64,000 nucleotides of DNA from the NCBI GenBank assembly GCA_035326425.1, contig DAOLFG010000012.1, positions 1 to 64,000 of the forward strand. Reading direction: 5' to 3'. Each line of letters begins with the position of its first letter. Position 1 is the first letter of the stretch. Position numbers and translations under genes: made by a program. Of this stretch, positions 35,476 to 43,383 are shown one piece after another. The notes below the pieces were generated by a model, which saw only the letters and a list, made by a program, of their open reading frames with translations, made no database searches and had not been told where the DNA came from. Source of the DNA: CALKJU01 sp035326425. Its GTDB lineage: Bacteria > Pseudomonadota > Alphaproteobacteria > Geminicoccales > Geminicoccaceae.

Positions 35476-36969
35476 ATGAATAATATCGTGACGCCACCCG
35501 AAATCACCTTCACCGACGAAAACATCGAAGCTATCTTCGGAAAAGAAGCTGCTGAAGATGAACGGCCAGATCGACTGAAGAAATACTATCTAAAGAACCC
35601 GGTATATCGATCAGTCAGGGCGAATCTTCCTCTTCGGATTCTTGTTGGCCACAAAGGCATCGGAAAGAGTGCGCTTTTCAAAATATGCTATCTTGAGGAT
35701 ATTGAACAGAAAAGAGCGGCTATCTGGATAAGACCAGACGATTTAGCCGAGATCGTGTTCGAGGACACAGATGATTTAATTCGACTAATTCAGAAATGGA
35801 AGTCAGGTATCAAGTCTGTTCTCTTTCACAAGATCTTATCCAATATAGGATACGCTATTGGAAACGATGATGTTCGAAATTTTACAAATAGGGCCTCGCA
35901 TTTCATTGCAACAGCCATTGAGCTTGTCGCAGACATAGTAACAAGAAACAAAATTAGCAATAAAGATCAAATTAACAATCTTTGGCTTAACCATTTTCCA
36001 AAGACACGTCAGATTACCGTTTATATCGACGATCTTGATCGTGGATGGTCAGGACGCACGGTGGATATACGGAAGATCTCGGCATTATTGAATGCCCTTA
36101 GGGACATGTCAAATGATAATGCTGGTCTGTTGTTTCGTGTTGGCTTACGCTCAGATGTCTATTTTCTTGTAAGAACTTCCGACGAGTCAACCGACAAAAT
36201 CGAAGGATCAGTAATTTGGTACAAGTGGACTAATTATGAGATATTTCATATGTTAGTAAAGCGCATTGCGACATTTATCGGTACGGATATTGATGACGAC
36301 CAGTTGGCGGTGATGAATTCAAGCATACTCGCTGGTTATCTTTCATATGTGATGGAGTCTCACTTCTCAGGAAAAGGCCATTGGGAAAATGCGCCGATGC
36401 ATAAGGTCTTATTGTCGCTCATAAGAAAACGCCCCCGGGATTTAGTCAAACTTTGTACATCAGCTGCTACTTATGCACACAATAGAAAGCATAGCTTGAT
36501 AATGTCAAGCGACTTGAGCAGAGTATTTGAAGATTATTCTCAAGGTAGACTTCAGGATACTTTTAACGAATATAGGACCGAGCTCAGTGACATTGAGAGA
36601 TTATTGTTTGGTATGAAGCCTTCTAAGAGAGAAAAGCATGCCAATCAAGGTTATCGGTATAGCACTGCCGATCTTTTGCAAAAGATATCAAATATTTTGC
36701 AATCCGGGCAGTTCAGATTTGCCAATAATAGAATAGCAACAACTAAAGATTTGGCTCAGTTTATGTATAAAATCAACTTCTTGACTGCCCGCAAAGAAAC
36801 GGAGAGTGGCTATGTGCAGAGGAGATATTTTGACGAGAATAGATATTTGTCGAGTCATTTTGTAGACTTTGGTTATGATTGGGAGGTTCATCCAGCGTAT
36901 AGATGGGCCCTCCAGCCGGACGCGATCAGTAGCATTTTTGACCAGTTGAGATTGAGTGAAGATGATTAG
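35476..36969 (+). CDS. P-loop ATPase, Sll1717-like, on an AT-rich island
   Basis: A 497-residue protein with a P-loop NTPase domain: Walker A GHKGIGKSALF at residues 58-68 and Walker B ITVYIDDLDRGW at about 180-191, then a helical sensor region (LLFRVGLRSDVYFLVR). It matches the pattern of the poorly studied Sll1717-type ATPases and recalls KAP ATPases, which also carry a DDxDR Walker B. The C-terminal third (from ~390) is a separate helical domain of unknown role. Base composition is foreign: three 60-base lines I counted give 30, 42 and 43% G+C against 75% in a line of the preceding gene. No strong ribosome binding site precedes the ATG. No partner gene is present. A defence role is possible but unproven. 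Confidence 0.8.
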   Translation: MNNIVTPPEITFTDENIEAIFGKEAAEDERPDRLKKYYLKNPVYRSVRANLPLRILVGHKGIGKSALFKICYLEDIEQKRAAIWIRPDDLAEIVFEDTDDLIRLIQKWKSGIKSVLFHKILSNIGYAIGNDDVRNFTNRASHFIATAIELVADIVTRNKISNKDQINNLWLNHFPKTRQITVYIDDLDRGWSGRTVDIRKISALLNALRDMSNDNAGLLFRVGLRSDVYFLVRTSDESTDKIEGSVIWYKWTNYEIFHMLVKRIATFIGTDIDDDQLAVMNSSILAGYLSYVMESHFSGKGHWENAPMHKVLLSLIRKRPRDLVKLCTSAATYAHNRKHSLIMSSDLSRVFEDYSQGRLQDTFNEYRTELSDIERLLFGMKPSKREKHANQGYRYSTADLLQKISNILQSGQFRFANNRIATTKDLAQFMYKINFLTARKETESGYVQRRYFDENRYLSSHFVDFGYDWEVHPAYRWALQPDAISSIFDQLRLSEDD

Positions 36970-37072
36970 TTAGGTCGATATATGCGACTCACATTTATGT
37001 AACTGGTCTAGTTGTCAATATCTGCAGAAGTCTGCCATTGTGACCATCTGCGCTCAATCTAGGGAAGCAATG

Positions 37073-37180
37073 ATGAGATTCTGTGTCGTCGGCGCCGGGG
37101 CGATGGGCTGTCTCTATGGCGGCGGCCTCGCCGAGGCAGGCTACGCCCGGCTGGAAGCCGAGGCAGCGACGAAGGGCTGA
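37073..37180 (+). pseudogene. Remnant of a 2-dehydropantoate 2-reductase gene (panE-like) with large in-frame internal deletion
   Basis: A 35-codon frame starting MRFCVVGAGAMGCLYGGGLA, the exact style of the Rossmann start of ketopantoate reductases, then passing after AEAGY into ARLEAEAATKG and a stop, which looks like the tail of the same protein. Family members are about 300 residues, so roughly 260 codons are missing between the two ends. A good AGGGAAG site remains before the ATG. It lies immediately downstream of the AT-rich ATPase gene. The N-terminal identification is firm; the claim that the tail is the original C-terminus is inference. Confidence 0.7.
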
Positions 37181-37196
37181 GGCACGTGCCGGGGGC

Positions 37197-37547
37197 TCAC
37201 GCCACCGGCCCGTTCACCTCCAGCGGCAGCAGCTCGAACGACGTGCCCTCGGTGACGATGCAGCTCTCGCCGGCCGGGTCGGTGACCACCACCGTCCAGG
37301 TCGACCCCTGCCTGGCCATGTAGATTTCGAACAGCCGGCCGTCGCCCTGCACGCCGCGCGCCATCGGCGTCTCGGCGAACTGGCCGGCGAGCCAGCGCGC
37401 GACGGCGCCATGGCTGCCGCAACCCCTGAACCCGACATCCTCTTCGGCGCCGGCACCGGCCACCGGCGGGTTGGAAACGGGATCGGCCACCGCCGGCGAG
37501 ACGAGGGCCGACAGCAGCACGCAAGCGGTGATCGCGACATGGCGCAT
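37197..37547 (-). CDS. Small exported protein of unknown function
   Basis: A 116-residue protein with a clear signal peptide (MRHVAITACVLLSALVSPAVA, cleavage after AVA). The mature part is about 95 residues with two cysteines, one in RGCGSHGAVARW and one in GESCIVTEG, which may form a disulfide in the periplasm. GGAGGG stands eight bases before the ATG. I do not recognise the family. It is divergent from cpdB, with about 180 bases between. Confidence 0.72.
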   Translation of the reverse strand: MRHVAITACVLLSALVSPAVADPVSNPPVAGAGAEEDVGFRGCGSHGAVARWLAGQFAETPMARGVQGDGRLFEIYMARQGSTWTVVVTDPAGESCIVTEGTSFELLPLEVNGPVA

Positions 37548-37725
37548 GGCAGCGCCCTCCGAGGCAAGCCGGCCGTGCGTGGCCGGACGATTCTAGAGAT
37601 CGGGATGGAGCGCGGGTTTCGCAATCACACCGCCGCGATCATCTTAGAGTGCCGCACGGGATCTCGTCAGCCGGGCCCCGCCGTAATAGGGTAGGTTGCA
37701 AGCGATCGAGCGGAGAGGAAACGTC

Positions 37726-39702
37726 ATGCCGGCCAGCCTGCTCGCACCCACCCGTCGCCGGTTCCTGGCCGCCGCCACCACCGGCGGCCTGCTGCTGGCC
37801 GGCATGCCCTGGCGACCCGCGCGGGCGGCCGGAGAGGCTCATCTCCGCCTGCTCGAGACCACGGACATCCATGTCCATGTCTTCCCCTACGACTATTACC
37901 GCGATCGCGAGGACGACACGGTGGGCCTCGCCCGCATCGCCACGCTGGTGGCCGAGGCCCGGGCCGAGGCGGCCAACAGCCTGCTGCTCGACAATGGCGA
38001 CTTCGTCCAGGGCAACCCCCTGGGCGACTTCATCGCCTACGAGCGCGGCCTGAAGGAGGGCGACGTCCATCCGGTGGTGGCGGCGATGAACGGGCTCGGC
38101 TTCGATGCCGGCACGCTGGGCAATCACGAGTTCAACTACGGCCTGTCCTTCCTCGACAAGGCGCTGGCCGGCGGCAACTATCCCTATGTGCTCGCCAATC
38201 TCGCCCGCGGCGGCCTGAAGGCCAGCCCGCGCCAGGACGACACCTGGATCGAGCCCTACGTCATCCTCGAGCGCGAGCTCACCGACGCCGCCGGCCAGAG
38301 GCAGCCGATCAAGATCGGCGTCATCGGCTTCACGCCGCCGCAGATCATGATCTGGGACAAGGCCCATCTCGAGGGCAACGGCCAGACGCGCGACATCGTC
38401 GAGGCGGGCAGGGCCTGGGTGCCGCAGATGAAGGAGGCGGGTGCCGACATCGTCGTGGCGCTGGCGCATACCGGCATCGCCGGCGGCTCGCCCGAGGGTG
38501 CCGAGAACGCCGCGCTGTTCCTCGCCGCCGTCGACGGCATCGACGTGATCCTCACCGGCCACCAGCACCGGGTCTTCCCCGGCCCGACCTTCGCCGGCAT
38601 CGAGGGTGCCGGCGAGACCGCCGGCACGCTGATGGGCAAGCCCGCCCTTCAGCCGGGCTTCTGGGGCAGCCATCTCGGCGTCGTCGACCTGACGCTGGCC
38701 CGCGACGGCACCGGCTGGCGGATCTTGTCCTCGAAGGTCGAGAACCGGCCGATCTACGAGCGGGTCGACGGCAAGATCAAGGCGCTCACCACCTCCGACC
38801 AGGCGATGCTCGACCGCGTGCGCGAGGCCCACGAGGCGACGTTGGCCTATGTCCGCCGGCCGGTGGGCCAGGCCTCGGCCCCCATCACCTCCTACTTCGC
38901 GCTGGTGGCCGACGATCCGTCGGTGCAGATCGTCAGCAACGCCCAGCTCTGGTACGTCGGCAAGATCCTGGAGGGCGGCCCCCATGGCGGCCTGCCGCTG
39001 CTGTCGGCCGCGGCACCCTTCAAGGCCGGCGGCCGCGGTGGGCCGGACTACTACACCGACGTGCCGGCGGGGCCGGTCGCCATCAAGAACGTCGCCGACC
39101 TCTACCTCTACCCCAACACCGTCCGGGCGGTGCGGGTCGACGGTGCGACCGTCAAGGAATGGCTCGAGCGCTCGGCAGGCATCTTCCGGCAGATCGATCC
39201 CAAGGGCGGCGAGCAGCTCCTCGTCGACGACACCTTCCCGGCCTACAATTTCGACATCATCGACGGCGTGACCTACGAGATCGACGTCACCCAGCCGTCG
39301 AAATACGGCCCCAAGGGCGAGGTGGTGAATGCTGGCGCCGAGCGCATCCGCGACCTGCGCTACAAGGGCCAGCCGATCGACCCGGCGCAGGAGTTCGTGG
39401 TGGCGACCAACAACTACCGCGCCGGCGGCGGCGGCAGCTTCCCGGGCCTCGACGGCAGCAACATCGTGCTCGAGGCCCCGGACACCAACCGCGACGTGAT
39501 CGTGCGCTGGCTGGTCGAGCAGGGCACCGTCGATCCCTCGGCCGACGGCAACTGGCGGCTGGCGCCGACCACCGGCACGGCGGTGCTGGTGTTCGAGACA
39601 GGCCCCGGTGCCGAAGCCGCCGCCAAGGCGCGCGGCGACGTCGAGCCGGCGGGGCCGGGCGAGAACGGCTTCGCGCGCTATCATCTCAAGCCCTCGGCCT
39701 AG
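37726..39702 (+). CDS. cpdB: Bifunctional 2',3'-cyclic-nucleotide 2'-phosphodiesterase/3'-nucleotidase
   Basis: A 658-residue periplasmic enzyme that hydrolyses 2',3'-cyclic nucleotides and 3'-nucleotides, releasing nucleosides for uptake. A twin-arginine-type signal (TRRRFLAAATTGG) opens it. The calcineurin-like domain has the metal motifs LETTDIHVHVFPYDY, LDNGDFVQGNPLGD, GTLGNHEFNYG, LAHTGIAGG and LTGHQHRVFPGP. The C-terminal 5'-nucleotidase domain supplies the substrate stack (VVATNNYRAGGGGSFPG). The start at 37726 is chosen over an upstream ATG because GAGAGGAAAC precedes it and it begins near the Tat motif. Confidence 0.93.
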   Translation: MPASLLAPTRRRFLAAATTGGLLLAGMPWRPARAAGEAHLRLLETTDIHVHVFPYDYYRDREDDTVGLARIATLVAEARAEAANSLLLDNGDFVQGNPLGDFIAYERGLKEGDVHPVVAAMNGLGFDAGTLGNHEFNYGLSFLDKALAGGNYPYVLANLARGGLKASPRQDDTWIEPYVILERELTDAAGQRQPIKIGVIGFTPPQIMIWDKAHLEGNGQTRDIVEAGRAWVPQMKEAGADIVVALAHTGIAGGSPEGAENAALFLAAVDGIDVILTGHQHRVFPGPTFAGIEGAGETAGTLMGKPALQPGFWGSHLGVVDLTLARDGTGWRILSSKVENRPIYERVDGKIKALTTSDQAMLDRVREAHEATLAYVRRPVGQASAPITSYFALVADDPSVQIVSNAQLWYVGKILEGGPHGGLPLLSAAAPFKAGGRGGPDYYTDVPAGPVAIKNVADLYLYPNTVRAVRVDGATVKEWLERSAGIFRQIDPKGGEQLLVDDTFPAYNFDIIDGVTYEIDVTQPSKYGPKGEVVNAGAERIRDLRYKGQPIDPAQEFVVATNNYRAGGGGSFPGLDGSNIVLEAPDTNRDVIVRWLVEQGTVDPSADGNWRLAPTTGTAVLVFETGPGAEAAAKARGDVEPAGPGENGFARYHLKPSA

Positions 39703-39718
39703 GGAGCCGGGGCGCGAG

Positions 39719-40267
39719 ATGCTGCGGCGGCCGTCGCGCGAGACGGGCGAGGCCACGGCGCTGAACGCGTTGCTGAGCCAGGTCGCCGGCGGCGACCGCA
39801 ACGCGCTGGCCGAGCTCTACGCCCGCACCGCGCCGCAGCTGCTGGGTCTCGTCGTCCGCATGCTGCAGCGGCGCGAGATCGCCGAGGAGGTCCTGCACGA
39901 CGCCTATCTGCGCGTCTGGCACAATGCGGCCACCTTCTCCGCCCAGCGCGGCACGGCGATGAGCTGGATGACGGCCATCGTCCGCAACGCCGCCCTGGAC
40001 CGGCTGCGGCGCCAGAGGCGCGAGGTGCCGCTGGAATCGCTCCCCGACCATGACACGCCTTCCGTCGGCTCCGGCGGGCCGGCCGCCTCGGCGCTGGTCG
40101 ACGGCCTGGGGCAGCTCGAGGCCGAGCAGCGCAACTGCCTGCTGCTGGCCTACTATCACGGGCTGACCCACGAGGAGCTGGCGCAGCGGCTGGACAGGCC
40201 GCTCGGCACGGTCAGGAGCTGGATCCGGCGGTCGATGCTGCGGCTCGGGGAGTGCCTCGGCGGATGA
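39719..40267 (+). CDS. ECF-type RNA polymerase sigma factor
   Basis: A 182-residue group 4 sigma factor. Region 2 spans about residues 30-100 (EEVLHDAYLRVWHNAATF, then GTAMSWMTAIVRNAALDRLR). Region 4 spans about 125-180 (EAEQRNCLLLAYYHGLTHEE, then PLGTVRSWIRRSMLRL). It begins 16 bases after cpdB and overlaps the anti-sigma gene by four bases. It resembles the SigK-like ECF group paired with RskA-type anti-sigma factors. Its regulon is unknown; whether cpdB is read from the same promoter is open. Confidence 0.9.
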   Translation: MLRRPSRETGEATALNALLSQVAGGDRNALAELYARTAPQLLGLVVRMLQRREIAEEVLHDAYLRVWHNAATFSAQRGTAMSWMTAIVRNAALDRLRRQRREVPLESLPDHDTPSVGSGGPAASALVDGLGQLEAEQRNCLLLAYYHGLTHEELAQRLDRPLGTVRSWIRRSMLRLGECLGG

Positions 40268-41001
40268 CGGCGCGCGACGACGACCTGCAGGCGCTGGCCG
40301 GCGAGTATGTGCTGGGCATGCTGGCCGGCGAGGAGCGCGACCGCGTCGAGCGCCGGATGACGGGCGATCCGCGCCTGCGCAGCTGCATCGAGGCTTGGCA
40401 GCAGCGCCTGCAGCCGCTGGTCGATGCGGTCGAGCCGATCGAGCCTTCGCCGGCGGCCTGGCAGCGGATCGAGACCACGCTCGGCTCGCCGGCGGCCCTG
40501 CGCCAGCGCCGGCCGTTGGCGGCCGAGCAGCACGGTCCGGGCTGGTGGGGACGGATCGGCTTCTGGCGCGGCTGGGCCACCGTCGCCACGCTGGCGGCGC
40601 TCGGCCTCGCCGGATGGATCCTCTCGTCCCGGCCGCTGATGCGGCAGCCGCAAGCGCAGGCGCCACGTCTCCTGGCGGTGCTGTCCTCGGTCGGCGGCGA
40701 GCCGTTCTGGCTGGTCGGCGCCCGCCCGACCGGCAGCCTCGACGTGCGCCCGGTGCAGGAGATCGCCCGCACCGCCCAGGCGCACGAGCTGTGGCTGCTG
40801 CCGCCGGGCGAGAAGCCGGTGTCGCTGGGAATTCTGGAGACGGCCGCCGGCAGCGAGCGCGCCCTGCCACCCGCGCTCGCCTCGCGGATCGGCCCGGGCG
40901 CGGCGCTCGCCATCACGCTCGAGCCGGCCGGCGGCGCGGCGGGCGGCGTCCCGACCGGACCGGTCACCTATCGCGGCAGGCTGATCGAGGTGCTGCCCTG
41001 A
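40264..41001 (+). CDS. RskA-type membrane anti-sigma factor
   Basis: A 245-residue protein with the arrangement of RskA anti-sigma factors: a cytoplasmic N-terminal sigma-binding part (ALAGEYVLGMLAGEERDRVE), one membrane segment near residue 115 (ATVATLAALGLAGWILS), and a periplasmic domain with WLLPPGEKPVSLGILE. The ATG overlaps the sigma stop (ATGA), so the pair is translated together. No zinc-binding HxxxCxxC motif is visible, as usual for this class. Confidence 0.88.
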   Translation: MTARDDDLQALAGEYVLGMLAGEERDRVERRMTGDPRLRSCIEAWQQRLQPLVDAVEPIEPSPAAWQRIETTLGSPAALRQRRPLAAEQHGPGWWGRIGFWRGWATVATLAALGLAGWILSSRPLMRQPQAQAPRLLAVLSSVGGEPFWLVGARPTGSLDVRPVQEIARTAQAHELWLLPPGEKPVSLGILETAAGSERALPPALASRIGPGAALAITLEPAGGAAGGVPTGPVTYRGRLIEVLP

Positions 41002-41037
41002 GCCTGCGACAGGCTGCGACAACCGGGCGCAAGAATT

Positions 41038-41053
41038 TTGCTGCACTGCACAA
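41038..41053. promoter_or_regulatory. Putative PhaR operator 1 upstream of the phasin gene
   Basis: TTGCTGCACTGCACAA is an imperfect palindrome built from TGCA half-sites, resembling the TGC-rich sites bound by the PHA regulator PhaR. A related copy in inverted orientation lies 38 bases further on. No phaR gene is in the window, so this is pattern-based. Confidence 0.5.
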
Positions 41054-41091
41054 TGAGCGATATTGAACGGGCCCGGAGGCGGGCCCAGCTA

Positions 41092-41107
41092 TTGTGCACC
41101 GCAGCAT
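41092..41107. promoter_or_regulatory. Putative PhaR operator 2 upstream of the phasin gene
   Basis: TTGTGCACCGCAGCAT matches the reverse complement of operator 1 at 13 of 16 positions. It lies 21 bases before the phasin start, where repressor binding would block transcription or be close to the transcription start. Confidence 0.45.
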
Positions 41108-41128
41108 GAAACGCACCGGAGACGACCC

Positions 41129-41500
41129 ATGGCGAAGCCCAGCACCTATCCGTCCTTCCCGACCTTCAACGTCGAAGCCGCCATTGCCCTGCAGAAGGCC
41201 AATGCCGAGGCCGTCGTCCAGGTCCAGAAGATCCTCGCCGACGCCTTCCAGGCCGCCTGGCAGCAGCACCTGAAGCGCGTCGAGGCCTGGAAGGTCCAGG
41301 TCGAGGGCGCCTTCAAGACCTTCGATCCGGCCAAGAAGCCCGAGGCCTATGCCAAGGAGGCGCAGTCGGCCGTCGAGGGTGCCATCGCCGAGGCGAAGAG
41401 CGCCGTCGAGCAGGGTGTGAAGACCCAGAACGAGGTGGCGCAGCTCCTGACCAACCGCTTCGTCGCCAACCTCAACGAGCTGAAGTCGCTCGCCGCCTGA
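41129..41500 (+). CDS. Phasin-family protein
   Basis: A 123-residue amphipathic helical protein of the phasin type, which coats polyhydroxyalkanoate granules. Typical features are the N-terminal FPTFNVEAAIALQKANAEAV, the alanine/lysine-rich helix EAYAKEAQSAVEGAIAEAKS, and absence of cysteine. The ATG at 41129 has GGAGA seven bases upstream. Two possible PhaR-type operators stand before it and a perfect 17-bp terminator follows, so it is a single-gene transcript. PHA synthase genes are not in the window. Confidence 0.88.
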   Translation: MAKPSTYPSFPTFNVEAAIALQKANAEAVVQVQKILADAFQAAWQQHLKRVEAWKVQVEGAFKTFDPAKKPEAYAKEAQSAVEGAIAEAKSAVEQGVKTQNEVAQLLTNRFVANLNELKSLAA

Positions 41501-41549
41501 GGACGCCGGCGTCGGCGTTCCTCCCCCGCCGACACCGCCCTGTGACGGC

Positions 41550-41587
41550 CAGACCGCCCCGGTCGCCTGCGCGACCGGGGCGGTCTG
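41550..41587. terminator. Strong intrinsic terminator after the phasin gene
   Basis: A perfect 17-bp stem (CAGACCGCCCCGGTCGC with GCGACCGGGGCGGTCTG) and a CTGC loop, followed by CGTTTGTC on the plus strand. It stands between the phasin gene and the convergent PhyH gene and may serve both. Confidence 0.75.
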
Positions 41588-41593
41588 CGTTTG

Positions 41594-42424
41594 TCATCCC
41601 GCCTTGCGCGCCTCGGTCGTCCGATCCTCGCCGACCTCCATGTAGGCACGCTCCGTCGCCCTGACGCCGGCCGCCGCCACCGCCTCGTCCGGCAGCTTCG
41701 CGAGCGGCGTGTATTGCGGATGGTGGTGCGGCTTGTAGGGGTCGTTGCTGGCCTTGTTGTAGCAGCAGATCAGCAGGTTGCGGCTGTCGGACGACAGGTT
41801 GGCCGCCGAGCAGTGCAGCGTGTTGCTGTGGAAGAACAGCGCGTCGCCGGGCTCCATCTCGCAGTAGACCAGATCGAGGCGCTTCAGCGCCTCCTCGACC
41901 CGCTCGATGTCGGCGCCGGTCTGGCCGGCGATCCGGCCGTGCTCGATGCGGCCGAGCTTGTGGCTGCCGCGCAGCACCTGCATGCAGCCGTTCGCGCGCG
42001 TCGCCCGGTCGATGGCGACCGCCACCGACAGCATGTCGGGATAGAGGCAGCCGTTCTGGTACCAGTAGCCATAGTCCTGGTGCCACTCCCAGCGCCCGCC
42101 GCCGCCCGGCCGCTTCATGGTGAGCTTGCTGTGGTAGTGATAGACCTCGCCGCCCATCAGCAGCTCGGCGCCGCCGGCGATGCGCTGGCAGCGGGCGATG
42201 GCGCCGAACACGTCGTCGGAGGGGTGGTTCCACAAGGCCAGCTCGGTCGAGCCGCCGGCATTGTCGTTGATGGCGAGCGCGTGCGAGCGGATCGACGGGT
42301 CGGTGCGGATCGTCTCGTTCGCCAGCGCCACCTCGTCGCGCGAGAGATAGCCGCGCTTGAAGAGATAGCCGTCCTCCCCGAACGCCCGGCAGTCCGCCTC
42401 CGAGACGCGCCCGAAGCCGCTCAT
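41594..42424 (-). CDS. Phytanoyl-CoA dioxygenase (PhyH) family protein
   Basis: A 276-residue Fe(II)/2-oxoglutarate-dependent oxygenase. The iron-binding facial triad is visible as His and Asp in WEWHQDYGYWYQNG and the distal His in FFHSNTLHCSAANLSSDS, with an Arg (SRNLLICCYN) to bind 2-oxoglutarate. ATG 42424 (MSGFGRVSEADC) is preferred; the upstream extension is low-complexity. Substrates of bacterial PhyH proteins vary widely and none is indicated here. Confidence 0.84.
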   Translation of the reverse strand: MSGFGRVSEADCRAFGEDGYLFKRGYLSRDEVALANETIRTDPSIRSHALAINDNAGGSTELALWNHPSDDVFGAIARCQRIAGGAELLMGGEVYHYHSKLTMKRPGGGGRWEWHQDYGYWYQNGCLYPDMLSVAVAIDRATRANGCMQVLRGSHKLGRIEHGRIAGQTGADIERVEEALKRLDLVYCEMEPGDALFFHSNTLHCSAANLSSDSRNLLICCYNKASNDPYKPHHHPQYTPLAKLPDEAVAAAGVRATERAYMEVGEDRTTEARKAG

Positions 42425-42538
42425 CGTCCTTCCCTCCCCGATCACCCGAGCTCCCGCCCAGCATAGCGCCGACCACCGGCGCCGCCAGACCGCATCGGAG
42501 CCGGGTGCCGCTCGACCCGGCGGGCGGCGACAGCCCAC

Positions 42539-43300
42539 TCAGCGCAGATCGCGCTCGCGGTAGTGATAGCCGTAGAGCCGCCGGAAGCCGAGACGGCGGT
42601 AGAGCGCCTGCGCGGGCGGGTTGTCGTCCTCGACCTGCAGGTAGATCGAGGCGGCGCCCTCCGCACGGGCCCAGCCGGCCAGCCGCGACAGCACGCGGCC
42701 GGCGAGGCCGCGGCCGCGGAACCGCTCCCGGGTGCGCATGGCGAAGATACCGGCCAAGTCGCCGTCGCGCACGCACAGGCCCGCCGCCGCCGGCTCGCCC
42801 TCGACCCAGGCCAGCGCGAAGCGGTGCGGCCGGCGGATGCGGCCGAAGATGGCGACCCGTTCGGCGCGCGCCTCGGCCGACCACAGGCGGTCGGCGATGG
42901 CGTTCATCACCGGCTGCGTCACCCGGGTGTGCAACTCGATCGAGGAGTCGGCGGGGAGCGGATCGACGAGGTCCAGCAGCATGACGGATGTCGGCGAGAC
43001 CCGCTCGTAGCCGCGCGCCGCCAGCCGCGCGTCGAGATCGCCGGGGGTGACGATGTCGGTGATGTGGAAGCAGGCCGGCCAGCCGCGCTCGGCCAGCCGC
43101 CGCTCGACCTCGCCGATCGCCTCGTCGAGGTCGGCGCCGGGCGCGAGGTCGAGGGTGCGGGCCGACCGCAGCCGCTTGGTGGCGAAGCCGCCGATGCACA
43201 GCAGCCAGCCCTCGATGGAGCGCATGTGCTCCGGCGGCCAGGCCCGGATCGCGGCGGCCTCGATGCGCCGCAGCAGCTCGGTGTCCCGTTCGGCGGCCAT
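42539..43300 (-). CDS. GNAT-family N-acetyltransferase
   Basis: A 253-residue protein with a C-terminal GNAT domain. The acetyl-CoA-binding motif A is RFRGRGLAGRVLSRLAGWA, followed by IYLQVEDDNPPAQALYRRLG and FRRLYGYHYR. The N-terminal ~120 residues form a second, degenerate GNAT-like half (MRSIEGWLLCIGGFATKRLR). This double layout is seen in acetyltransferases of unknown substrate. It is divergent from the MT-A70 gene, with 83 bases between the starts. Confidence 0.83.
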   Translation of the reverse strand: MAAERDTELLRRIEAAAIRAWPPEHMRSIEGWLLCIGGFATKRLRSARTLDLAPGADLDEAIGEVERRLAERGWPACFHITDIVTPGDLDARLAARGYERVSPTSVMLLDLVDPLPADSSIELHTRVTQPVMNAIADRLWSAEARAERVAIFGRIRRPHRFALAWVEGEPAAAGLCVRDGDLAGIFAMRTRERFRGRGLAGRVLSRLAGWARAEGAASIYLQVEDDNPPAQALYRRLGFRRLYGYHYRERDLR

Positions 43301-43383
43301 GTGCGCTGGCGTCTCCCGACCATGAGGCTGGAGCGGCGGCTCCGGCTCGGCTAACAGCGGAGCCGAGCCGTCGGAGCCAGCCC

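Noticed and set aside
35431..37010. GGTCTA at 35431 and 37005 as possible target-site repeats of the AT-rich island
   Set aside because: Only six bases are shared and the flanks diverge; too short to claim an insertion footprint.
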